From Asaia bogorensis (GTDB lineage Bacteria > Pseudomonadota > Alphaproteobacteria > Reyranellales > Reyranellaceae): a stretch of 64,000 nucleotides of DNA. The DNA is taken from positions 1 to 64,000 of the forward strand of contig CAMDQJ010000003.1 in NCBI GenBank assembly GCA_945905835.1. The letters run 5' to 3'. Position numbers and translations under genes: made by a program. Below the pieces are notes generated by a model, which did not search any database, was not told the DNA's origin, and saw nothing but the letters and a program-made list of their open reading frames with translations. The first letter of the stretch is position 1. Each line of letters begins with the position of its first letter. Positions 29,620 through 38,096 of the stretch are shown here, in pieces.

Positions 29620-29626
29620 ATCGTCC

Positions 29627-30946
29627 CTATTCCAGGGCAGCCGGCTTCGGCCCGCCGGTGGCCCAGTCCAGCAACTCGACGGTATGTGCAATCGGGATGC
29701 CAGTGCCTGACGCGATGTTGCCGATGCAGCCGAAATTGCCGGCGGCGATCACGTCGGGCCGCAGGCTCTCGATCTTGGTCACCTTGGCGTCGCGCAGGCG
29801 GCGCGACAGCTCGGGCTGCAGCACCTGGTAGGTGCCGGCCCAGCCGCAGCAGAGATGGCCGTCGGGCACGTCCTTCACTATGAAGCCGGCATCGCGCAGC
29901 AGCTTCTTGGGCTGGGCGTCGACCTTCTGGCCGTGCTGCATCGAGCAAGCCGAGTGATAGGCGACGGTGAGCGGGCGAGCAGTGACGTCGCGCAAACCGA
30001 CATCGAGCATCACTTCGCTCACATCCCTCGCAAGCTTCGACACGCGCGCGGCCTTGTCGCGCCACGCCGGATCGTTGGCGAACATAGCGCCGTAATCCTT
30101 CACCGTGGTGCCGCAGCCCGATGCATTGATGACGACGGCGTCGAGCCCCTCGCCGTCGGCCTCGCGCAGCCACGCCGCGATATTGGCCTTGGCGAACTCC
30201 AGCGCCTGCTCGTTGCGCCCGACATGCAGCACCGAAGAGCCGCAGCAGCCGGAGCCCGCGACGTTCACCACCTCAACGCCGTGGCGCGTCAGCAGCCGCA
30301 CCGTGGCCTCGTTGACCTCCGGCGCCAGCACCTGCTGGCCGCAGCCCGGCATCAGCGCCACCCGTTTGCGGCGCAGGCCGGCGGCGGCGAAGGTCTGCGG
30401 CCGGTCGACCGGCGACGGCGGCGACACGCTGTCTGGCACCGCCTCTAGCATGGCGCGCAAGCGGCGCAGGAAGGTGGCGCCGCCCGGATCGCTACTGGTC
30501 GCCGGCAGGATCGCGGCGAACGGCTTGGCGAGACGGCCCAGCACCATGGTCCAGCGAAAGAGCCGCGGCCGTGGCATCAGCAGCGCCAGCACGGCGCGCA
30601 TCAGGCGGTCGGGCAGCGGGCGCGTGTAGGTCTGCTCGATGTGATGCCGGCCGTGGTCGATCAGGTGCATGTAGTTCACGCCCGACGGGCAGGTCGTCAT
30701 GCACGACAGGCAGGACAGGCAGCGATCGAGGTGGCGCACCTCCTGTGCCGTGGCCGCCCGCTCGCCCTCGAGCATCGCCTTGACCAGATAGATCCGGCCG
30801 CGCGGCGAATCGCGCTCGTCGCCCAAAAGCACGAAGGTCGGGCAGGTCGCCGTGCAGAAGCCGCAATGCACGCACTTGCGCAGGATGCTCTCGCTGCGCG
30901 CGTTGTCAGGATCGGCAAGCTGGGCGAGGGTGAAGTTGGTTTGCAC
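29627..30946 (-). CDS. glcF: Glycolate oxidase iron-sulfur subunit
   Basis: CVHCGFCTATCPTF, CLSCLSCMTTCPSGV, GSGCCGSSVLHVGR; next to glcE/glcD. Confidence 0.95.
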   Translation of the reverse strand: MQTNFTLAQLADPDNARSESILRKCVHCGFCTATCPTFVLLGDERDSPRGRIYLVKAMLEGERAATAQEVRHLDRCLSCLSCMTTCPSGVNYMHLIDHGRHHIEQTYTRPLPDRLMRAVLALLMPRPRLFRWTMVLGRLAKPFAAILPATSSDPGGATFLRRLRAMLEAVPDSVSPPSPVDRPQTFAAAGLRRKRVALMPGCGQQVLAPEVNEATVRLLTRHGVEVVNVAGSGCCGSSVLHVGRNEQALEFAKANIAAWLREADGEGLDAVVINASGCGTTVKDYGAMFANDPAWRDKAARVSKLARDVSEVMLDVGLRDVTARPLTVAYHSACSMQHGQKVDAQPKKLLRDAGFIVKDVPDGHLCCGWAGTYQVLQPELSRRLRDAKVTKIESLRPDVIAAGNFGCIGNIASGTGIPIAHTVELLDWATGGPKPAALE

Positions 30947-30955
30947 GGACGATCC

Positions 30956-32125
30956 CTAACCCATCCGCCCCGGATTGAAGAGGCCTTTGGGGTCGAAGCT
31001 TTCCTTCACGCGTTGCGCCAGCGCCGCCAGCGCCGGCGATTGCGGCTGGAACACCGGCACGGCGGCGCGAATTTCCTCAGGCGCGCGGATCAGGGTCGCG
31101 TGGCCGCCGGTCTTGCCGAGCGCGCCGCGCACCAGCGCATGGTCGGCGTCGGCGCTGGGCGGCAGTTCGAGCCACAATAATCCACCGGACCAGTCATAGA
31201 TGATTCGCGCCGCGGGTAGCGCGATTCGAATGCGAGATGCGATGGCCGGCCCCTCGCTGGGCGGGCACGAAATTTTCCAGACAAATGTTTCACGTGAAAC
31301 AATGACGCCACGGACGTCGCGGATGTCCCGCCAGAGGGCGCGGCTTTCGAGCGTGCCGAGCTCTTCCATCTTTGCGCCGCTGTCGGCCAGCAGCTCGCGC
31401 AGACCCTTCAGGCGCGCTTCGACGGACGGGGCAACGCCTTCGATGCGCAGCGCCGTCCTGCCCGGCAGGTGGGCGGCACCGGAGACCTCATGCGGGCTGC
31501 CCATGGCGGTGCACATGGCACGCACGGCGGCTTCGTCGGAGAGACCGAGCAGCAGGAGCGTGCGCGTCTGGTCGGGTGCCGGCAGCACCTTCACCGAGAC
31601 CTCGTCGAGCACGGCGAGCGTGCCCCAGGAGCCGGCTAAAAGCTTGGAGAGGTCGTAGCCGGTGACGTTCTTCATCACCCGGCCGCCCGACTTGAAGGCC
31701 TCACCGCGGCCGTTGACGCCGCTGAAGCCCAAGAGGTGATCGCGCGCCGCGCCGGCGGCGAGACGGCGCGGACCGGCAAGATTTCCGGAAAGCGCCCCGA
31801 CCAGCGTCCCCTCGCCTGCTTCGCGGCCCAGCAGCGGGCCGAGATCGGGCGGCTCGAAGGCCAGCATCTGGTTGCGCTGGGCCAGCAGCGCCTCGATCTC
31901 GCGCATCGGCGTGCCGGCGCGCAGCGTGACCACGAGTTCCTCGGGGGCATAATCGACGACGCCCGACAGGCCGGAGACATCGAGCACCTGATCGACGTGC
32001 ATCGGCTTGCCGAGCGCCAGCTTGCTGCCGCTACCGCGCACGTCGAGCGTCTTGCTGTCGTTCAGCGCCCACTCAATCGCCCGGCATAACTCCTTGGTAT
32101 CACGCGGCTTTATCGTTCCCGCCAT
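30956..32125 (-). CDS. glcE: Glycolate oxidase FAD-binding subunit
   Basis: VRGSGSKLALGKPM, GRVMKNVTGYDLSKLLAGSWGTLAVLDEVSVKVLP. Confidence 0.94.
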   Translation of the reverse strand: MAGTIKPRDTKELCRAIEWALNDSKTLDVRGSGSKLALGKPMHVDQVLDVSGLSGVVDYAPEELVVTLRAGTPMREIEALLAQRNQMLAFEPPDLGPLLGREAGEGTLVGALSGNLAGPRRLAAGAARDHLLGFSGVNGRGEAFKSGGRVMKNVTGYDLSKLLAGSWGTLAVLDEVSVKVLPAPDQTRTLLLLGLSDEAAVRAMCTAMGSPHEVSGAAHLPGRTALRIEGVAPSVEARLKGLRELLADSGAKMEELGTLESRALWRDIRDVRGVIVSRETFVWKISCPPSEGPAIASRIRIALPAARIIYDWSGGLLWLELPPSADADHALVRGALGKTGGHATLIRAPEEIRAAVPVFQPQSPALAALAQRVKESFDPKGLFNPGRMG

Positions 32126-32128
32126 TGC

Positions 32129-33634
32129 CTAGAACCGAGGAATGTCCGGGAACGGCAGCTTGTTGTGATGGACCACAACGCGGCCCAATTCGGCGCAGCG
32201 GCGGAGCTGGGGGAAGACCTTGCCGGGATTGAGCAGATGGTCGGGATCGAAGGCGCATTTCACGCGCATCTGCTGGTCGAGATCGATCTCGGTGAACTGC
32301 ACCCCCATCAGGTCGCGCTTTTCGATGCCGACGCCATGCTCGCCGGTCAGCGCACCGCCGACCCGCACGCACAGGCGCAGAATGTCGGCGCCGAATTCCT
32401 CGGCGCGGCGCAGCTCGTCGGGATCGTTGGCGTCGAACAGGATCAGCGGATGGAGGTTGCCGTCGCCGGCATGGAAGACGTTGACGACGCGCAGGTGGTG
32501 CGTCTTGGACATCAGGCGCATCTCGCCCAAAACCTCGACCAGGCGGCCGCGCGGCACCGAGCCGTCGAGGCACATATAGTCGGGCGTGATCTGGCCGACG
32601 GCGGGGAATGCCGCCTTGCGGCCGGCCCAGAACAGCAAGCGCTCCTGCTCGTCCTGGCTGACACGGCAGGTCGTGGCGCCGCGGCCGCGGGCGATTTCCT
32701 CGACGCGCTCGATCAGATGATCAACCTCGACCGCGGGGCCGTCGAGCTCGACGATCAGCAGGCCCTCGGCGTCCATCGGGTAGCCGGCGCCGACATAGGC
32801 CTCGGCGCATTTCACCGCGTCCTTGTCCATCATCTCCATGGCGCCAGGGATGATGCCCGAGGCGATGACGGCGGCGACGCAATCCGCGGCGCCCGCTTCG
32901 GTCGGGAAGCCCAGCAGCACGGCGCGCGCCGTCGAGGGCTTGCGCAGCAGCTTCACCGTCACCTCGGTGACGACACCCAAAAGACCTTCCGAGCCGGTCA
33001 TCAATCCGAGCAGGTCGTAGCCTTCCGAGTCGAGATGCTTGCCGCCAAGACGCACGGTCTCGCCGTTCATCAGCACCATCTCGATGCCTAAAAGGTTATT
33101 GGTGGTGAGGCCGTACTTCAGGCAGTGGATGCCGCCGGAATTCTCCGCGACGTTGCCGCCGATCGAGCAGGCGATCTGCGAACTGGGGTCGGGCGCGTAA
33201 TAGAAGCCCTCGTGCTCGACCGCCTTGGTGATGCCGAGGTTGGTGACGCCGGGCTGCACGCGCGCGCAGCGGTTGGCGTAGTCGACCTCGATGATACGGT
33301 TGAACTTGGCCATGCCTAAGAGGATGGCGTCGCCGACCGGCATCGAGCCGCCCGACAGCGAGGTGCCGGCGCCGCGCGGCACGACCTTGACCTTGTGATC
33401 CTGGCAATAGCGCAGAATGGCAGCGACCTCGGCAACGGTCGTAGGCAGTACGACGACCAGCGGCATCTGGCGATAGGCCGACAGCGCGTCGCATTCGTAG
33501 GGCCGCATGCCGTCGAGATCGTCGATCACGCCCTCGCCGGAGACGATGCCGCGCAGGGCGGCCACGATTTCGTTCCGGCGGCGGAGGATGTCGGGGTCAA
33601 GCGGCGGCATCTGCATGCCTCGCTCATACGCCAA
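32129..33634 (-). CDS. glcD: Glycolate oxidase subunit GlcD (FAD-linked oxidase)
   Basis: VVPRGAGTSLSGGSMP, GITKAVEHEGFYYAPDPSSQIACSIGGNVAENSGG, HAGDGNLHPLI, TGEHGVGIEKRDLM. Confidence 0.95.
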   Translation of the reverse strand: MAYERGMQMPPLDPDILRRRNEIVAALRGIVSGEGVIDDLDGMRPYECDALSAYRQMPLVVVLPTTVAEVAAILRYCQDHKVKVVPRGAGTSLSGGSMPVGDAILLGMAKFNRIIEVDYANRCARVQPGVTNLGITKAVEHEGFYYAPDPSSQIACSIGGNVAENSGGIHCLKYGLTTNNLLGIEMVLMNGETVRLGGKHLDSEGYDLLGLMTGSEGLLGVVTEVTVKLLRKPSTARAVLLGFPTEAGAADCVAAVIASGIIPGAMEMMDKDAVKCAEAYVGAGYPMDAEGLLIVELDGPAVEVDHLIERVEEIARGRGATTCRVSQDEQERLLFWAGRKAAFPAVGQITPDYMCLDGSVPRGRLVEVLGEMRLMSKTHHLRVVNVFHAGDGNLHPLILFDANDPDELRRAEEFGADILRLCVRVGGALTGEHGVGIEKRDLMGVQFTEIDLDQQMRVKCAFDPDHLLNPGKVFPQLRRCAELGRVVVHHNKLPFPDIPRF

Positions 33635-33638
33635 ACAA

Positions 33639-33671
33639 AAAGGCGGCGGAAGCCGTGGCCCCGCCGCCTTT
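33639..33671 (-). terminator. Rho-independent terminator downstream of rpmJ
   Basis: 11-bp stem aaaggcggcgg/ccgccgccttt; on minus strand followed by TTGTTTGG. Confidence 0.75.
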
Positions 33672-33691
33672 GTGCGTCCCTGGACGCTGCC

Positions 33692-33817
33692 TTAGCCCTG
33701 GCGGGCCTTGTAGCGCGGGTTGGTCTTGTTGATGACGTAGACGCGGCCCTTGCGGCGCACGATGCGGCAGTCCTTATGGCGCAGCTTCACCGATTTGAGC
33801 GAATGACGGATCTTCAT
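33692..33817 (-). CDS. rpmJ: 50S ribosomal protein L36 (cysteine-less type)
   Basis: Read by hand: [41 protein letters not shown]. Confidence 0.96.
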   Translation of the reverse strand: MKIRHSLKSVKLRHKDCRIVRRKGRVYVINKTNPRYKARQG

Positions 33818-33921
33818 GGTCCTTACTCAACAAAAAGCCCCGACCGGGCCGGGGTGAATTCCGAAAGCGGCCGGAAAATAGGCACCTGACAGGCCCCCGT
33901 CAACCCGCAATCCGGGCTAGA

Positions 33922-34920
33922 TTGGTCGTCATGGCCCGTATATCCCGCCGCCGCCTGTTCGGCGCCACAATTGTCGCTGGCGCGACCCTCCCAGCGTGGC
34001 GTGCTGCAGCCCAGACGGCACCCTTCCCCTCCCGGCCCCAGCGGGCCCTCGGAGAGCTTCTGCGCCAGAATGCGGGCGATCACGTCGTTGCCGCCGCCGG
34101 CGGCGAAGCCCACCAGAATGCGGATCGGCCTATGCTGGTCGACAACCGAACCGGGGCGAGCGGCCTCATCGCCGCCGACATGCTGGCCAAATCGCCGCCC
34201 GACGGCACGACGCTGATGATCGCCTCGCAGACGACCTACGCCGTGGCGCCGGTGCTCTACGCCAAGTCGGTGACGTTCGACGCAACGCGCGATGTCGCAG
34301 GCGTGGCGATGCTCGGCATCTCGCCGCTGGTGCTGGTGGTGCATCCGTCGTTTCCGGCCAAGTCGGTGCGCGACTTGATCGACATGGCCAAGGCCAAACC
34401 CAGCGAGATCAATTTTGGTTCGGGCGGCGTCGGCACGACACCACACATGGCGGCCGAGCTCTTCTTGTTCAACGCCGGCATCCGCATGACCCACGTCTCC
34501 TACCGCGGCGAGGCGCCGGCGATCACCGACCTCCTGGCCGGCCAGTTGCCGGTGCTGTTCTCCAACCTCTCGGTGATCACCGGCCATGTGAAGTCCGGGA
34601 CGGTCCTCGCCGTCACCTCGCCGCAGCGCGCCCCCGCCCTGCCCGACCTGCCGACCCTGGCCGAGTCGGGCCTGTCGGGGTTCAACGTCGAGACATGGTT
34701 TGGCTTGACCGCGGCGGCGGCGACACCACGTGATATTCTGCAGCGTCTCAACGCAGAGATCACAAAGGCGCTCGCCAACCCCGATCTGCAGCGGCGCTTC
34801 GCCGAACTCGGCCTGTCGGCGACCCCGAGCACACCCGAACAACTCGATGCCACAATCAGATCGGAAATCGTCCGTTGGGCCGACGTCATCCGTCACGCCG
34901 GCATAAAGGCCGCGGAGTAG
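33922..34920 (+). CDS. TctC/Bug-family substrate-binding protein with an internal micro-inversion (probably non-functional as read)
   Basis: ..PFPSRP[QRALGELLRQNAGDHVVAAAGGEAHQNAD]RPMLVDNRTGASGLIAADMLAKSPPDGTTL..; bracketed part reads RPIRILVGFAAGGGNDVIARILAQKLSEGPLG on the opposite strand. Confidence 0.85.
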   Translation: MVVMARISRRRLFGATIVAGATLPAWRAAAQTAPFPSRPQRALGELLRQNAGDHVVAAAGGEAHQNADRPMLVDNRTGASGLIAADMLAKSPPDGTTLMIASQTTYAVAPVLYAKSVTFDATRDVAGVAMLGISPLVLVVHPSFPAKSVRDLIDMAKAKPSEINFGSGGVGTTPHMAAELFLFNAGIRMTHVSYRGEAPAITDLLAGQLPVLFSNLSVITGHVKSGTVLAVTSPQRAPALPDLPTLAESGLSGFNVETWFGLTAAAATPRDILQRLNAEITKALANPDLQRRFAELGLSATPSTPEQLDATIRSEIVRWADVIRHAGIKAAE

Positions 34921-34924
34921 TGTC

Positions 34925-35710
34925 ATGAGCGAGGACTCCTACGACATCGACATCGTCATCCAGGGCTTCCCGGGAAAATCGGTGTGCCATGGCGGGCTGG
35001 GCTGGAGCAGCGTCGTGCTGCTGCGCGGCCACGGCCGCGTGGCGCTGGTCGACACCGGCACGTTCGGCATGCGCCACCTGCTGATCGAGCGGCTGGCCAA
35101 GCGCGGACTCAAGCCCAAGGACGTGACCGACGTGCTGCTGACGCACTCGCACCACGACCATTCGGTCAACTGGACGCTGTTCCACCACGCCCGCATCGTG
35201 ATCGGCGCGACAGAGCTTTCATGGTCGCTGAAGCAGCCATGGGGCGAGACGCCGGTGCCGGAACTCTACATGCGCGAGCTCAGCCGCTGGCCCAGCGTCG
35301 CGAAGGTCGAGGACGGCGAGGAAGTGCTGCCGTCGGTATTCGCCCACGCGGCGCCGGGCCACACGCCGGGCTGCCTCGTCTTCGTGGCGCACGATAAGCG
35401 GCGCGACATCATCTTCACCGGCGACGCCGCCAAGAACCGCGCCGAGCTCCTGTCGCGCAAGGCCGACATGACCGACAGCGCCGACCAGACCGCTCAGTCG
35501 ATGGCCATGATCTGGGAATTCTGGCGCCGCCGCCGCGGCAACATCCTGGTGCCCGGCCACGACCTCCCGATGACCCAGGACAAGGGCCGCACCTCTTACA
35601 TCGGCAAGCGCGAGGCCGCGATCTCGACCTGGTACGGCGACGATCTCGAGCAGACGACCCTGATCGAACTCACCCACAAACGCGCGGCGGCAATCCTGGC
35701 GGCGGGATAA
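34925..35710 (+). CDS. MBL-fold metallohydrolase
   Basis: ALVDTGTFGMRH, LLTHSHHDHSVNW, HAAPGHTPGCLVF, FTGDAAKNR. Confidence 0.92.
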   Translation: MSEDSYDIDIVIQGFPGKSVCHGGLGWSSVVLLRGHGRVALVDTGTFGMRHLLIERLAKRGLKPKDVTDVLLTHSHHDHSVNWTLFHHARIVIGATELSWSLKQPWGETPVPELYMRELSRWPSVAKVEDGEEVLPSVFAHAAPGHTPGCLVFVAHDKRRDIIFTGDAAKNRAELLSRKADMTDSADQTAQSMAMIWEFWRRRRGNILVPGHDLPMTQDKGRTSYIGKREAAISTWYGDDLEQTTLIELTHKRAAAILAAG

Positions 35711-35712
35711 GA

Positions 35713-36138
35713 CTACTCGACCGCCTCCGGCGGCCTCCGCCGGACCAATCCGATGCCGCACAGCAGCGACGGCAGCAGGAGCAACGCGAAGCCGCCGATC
35801 ACCAGGGTCGAGACCAGCGCGTTGTCGAAGAAGATGCCGAGCGAGCCGCGCGACATCAGCATGGACTGGCGGAAGGCGTCCTCGGCCTTGTCGCCGATGA
35901 CGATGGCCAGCACCAGCGGCGCCAGCGGATAGCCGAGCTTCTTGAACAGGTAGCCCAGCACGCCGAAGCCCATCATCAGCACGACGTCGAGGTAGGAGTT
36001 CGACACCGAATAGGCGCCGACGACGCAGACGATGAAGATCAGCGGCGCCAGGATGAAGAACGGCAGGCGCATCAGGGCGGCGAAGATCGGCACGGTCAGC
36101 AGGACGAGGACCACGGCCACTATGTTGCCGAGATACAT
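35713..36138 (-). pseudogene. C-terminal fragment of TctA-family permease
   Basis: 141 aa (LIFIVCVVGAYSVSNSYLDVVLMMGFGVLGYLFKKLGYPLAPLVLAIVIGDKAEDAFRQSMLMSRGSLGIFF) matches the last third of intact TctA at 46631-48136. Confidence 0.85.
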
Positions 36139-36153
36139 CGAGGCGCTTGTTGT

Positions 36154-36951
36154 TTAGTCGCGGAAGCTCGGGTCCATGCGGTCGAGCTTGCGCAGCAGTG
36201 CCGGCCAGTCGAGCACGCCGAACGGCCGGCGGACATGCGGCTGGAAGTTCTGATAGGTGTCGTCGACCACCTTCTGCGGCAGGTGGATCATCTGGGTGTT
36301 GCACGACATCGCCGCGATCTGCGTCTTGCACGAAAGCTCGAGCCGATGCATCGCGTTGAAGGCCTCGGGGATGGTGGCGCCGGTGGTGAGCAGGCCGTGG
36401 TTGCGCAGGATAAGCGCGTTGTTGTCGCCCAGGCTCTTGCCCAGCGCCTCGCGCTCGGCGGTGTCGAGCACGACGCCGGTGTAGTCGTGATAGCTGATCT
36501 TGGCGAAGCGCATCGAGGTCTGGGTATTGGGCAGCAGGCCGCATTCCAGGGTCGATAACGCCATGCCGGCATAGGTGTGGGTGTGGATGATGCAGTTGAC
36601 CTCGGGCTTGGCCATGTGGATCGCCGAATGGATGATGAAGCCCGCGCGGTTGACACCGTAGTCGAGGTCGCCGGCGAACTCCGGCTTCATCAGGACTTTG
36701 CCGTCATGGTCGATCTTGACCAGGCTCGAGGCGGTGATTTCCTCGTAGAGCAGGCCGTAGGCGTTGATCAGGAAGGCATGCAGCTCGCCCGGCACGCGCA
36801 TCGAAATGTGGTTGGCGATCAGGTCGGACATGCCGAAGTGGGCGATCAGCCGGTAGCAGGCGGCGAGATCGACACGGGCAGCCCACTCCTCGGGCGTCAC
36901 CTCGTCCTTGAGCTGGGCGACATGTTGCGGCTTCAGGGCATGGACGGACAT
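36154..36951 (-). CDS. Class II aldolase/adducin family protein
   Basis: YRLIAHFGMSDLIANHISMRVPGE, IIHTHTYAGMALS, LILRNHGLLTTGATIPEAF. Confidence 0.93.
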   Translation of the reverse strand: MSVHALKPQHVAQLKDEVTPEEWAARVDLAACYRLIAHFGMSDLIANHISMRVPGELHAFLINAYGLLYEEITASSLVKIDHDGKVLMKPEFAGDLDYGVNRAGFIIHSAIHMAKPEVNCIIHTHTYAGMALSTLECGLLPNTQTSMRFAKISYHDYTGVVLDTAEREALGKSLGDNNALILRNHGLLTTGATIPEAFNAMHRLELSCKTQIAAMSCNTQMIHLPQKVVDDTYQNFQPHVRRPFGVLDWPALLRKLDRMDPSFRD

Positions 36952-37116
36952 CGGCGGACCTCCGGTGAATTTGCAGCAGGAGCTTAATCCGCCCCTCTCC
37001 CACCGTCCACGAAGGCCTAGCGCAGCAGCCATGCGCCGCTCTGGCGGGCGCGAAGCATCTGCGCAGCGTCGGGACGACGGGGGGCGTTTAAAGGATTCCC
37101 ACTTTAGTATCCACGC

Positions 37117-37731
37117 ATGACCATCGAGCTCTACCTCGCCTTCATCGGCGCCGTCGCGATCCTGATGCTGATTCCCGGTCCCAACGTCGCGCTGATCGTG
37201 GCCAACAGCCTGGCGCACGGCGCGCGCTTCGGGCTGCTGACGGTGGCCGGCACCAGCTCGGCCGTGGTCGTGCACCTCGTACTCACGGTCGCCGGCATGA
37301 CGGCCTTCCTCGACCTGCTGGCCGACTGGTTCGAGACCTTGCGCTGGATCGGCGCCGCCTATCTCGTGTGGCTGGGCGTCCAGGCGTGGCGGGCGCCGGC
37401 GACCGATCTTTCCAACCCGGCGGCCCAGGCGCGCTCGGCACGCACGATCTATCTGCGCGGCTTCCTGGTCGGGCTGACCAATCCCAAGACGCTGCTGTTC
37501 TACGGCGCGTTCTTTCCGCAGTTCATCGATCCAGCGGGCGACACGCGCAGCCAGCTCATCCTTCTCGCCGTCACGTTCCTCGCTGTCGCGGTCGTGCTCG
37601 ACAGCACATGGCCGTTCCTTGCGTCGCGGCTGCGCGGTGCGCTTTCGATGCGGGCCAAATTGCGCAACCGGCTGACCGACGGCCTGCTGGTCGGCGCCGG
37701 CGTGGGCCTTGCGCTCGCGCGACGGCCGTAG
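37117..37731 (+). CDS. LysE family translocator
   Basis: AILMLIPGPNVALIVANSLAHGARFGLLTVAGTSSA, GLTNPKTLLFYGAFFPQFI. Confidence 0.93.
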   Translation: MTIELYLAFIGAVAILMLIPGPNVALIVANSLAHGARFGLLTVAGTSSAVVVHLVLTVAGMTAFLDLLADWFETLRWIGAAYLVWLGVQAWRAPATDLSNPAAQARSARTIYLRGFLVGLTNPKTLLFYGAFFPQFIDPAGDTRSQLILLAVTFLAVAVVLDSTWPFLASRLRGALSMRAKLRNRLTDGLLVGAGVGLALARRP

Positions 37732-37736
37732 CCCGC

Positions 37737-38042
37737 CTACTCCTCGGGCTCGGTCGAGAACATCAGCGGATAGCCTTTGCTGCGGCCCATCTCGGTGCCT
37801 TCCGTCGCCTTGGTCTTGGCGATGTCCTTGGTGAAGGTCGCCACGACGCAAACGCCGCGCTGGTGCGCCGTCATCATGATCCGGTAGGCCTGATCCTCGT
37901 TGGTGCGGAACACCGCCTTCAGGACCTGGACCACGAACTCGCGCGGCGTGTAGTCGTCGTTGACGAGGATGACCTTGTAGAGCTTGGGTTGCTCGACCTT
38001 CGGTACGACGACGGTCTGCGGCTTGACGTCGATATCGCTCAT
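37737..38042 (-). CDS. clpS: ATP-dependent Clp protease adaptor ClpS
   Basis: YKVILVNDDYTPREFVVQVLKAVFRTNEDQAYRIMMTAHQRGVCVVATFTKDIAKTKA. Confidence 0.97.
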   Translation of the reverse strand: MSDIDVKPQTVVVPKVEQPKLYKVILVNDDYTPREFVVQVLKAVFRTNEDQAYRIMMTAHQRGVCVVATFTKDIAKTKATEGTEMGRSKGYPLMFSTEPEE

Positions 38043-38096
38043 GGCACCACCCGCGAAGCTTGAGATCGAGGATGCTTTCGCTAGTCTGCCCCGCCC

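Noticed and set aside
33823-34926. Minus-strand ORF containing RPIRILVGFAAGGGNDVIARILAQKL
   Set aside because: Not a separate gene. Only ~30 residues look like TctC and the rest is antisense of the plus-strand TctC; explained by a micro-inversion.
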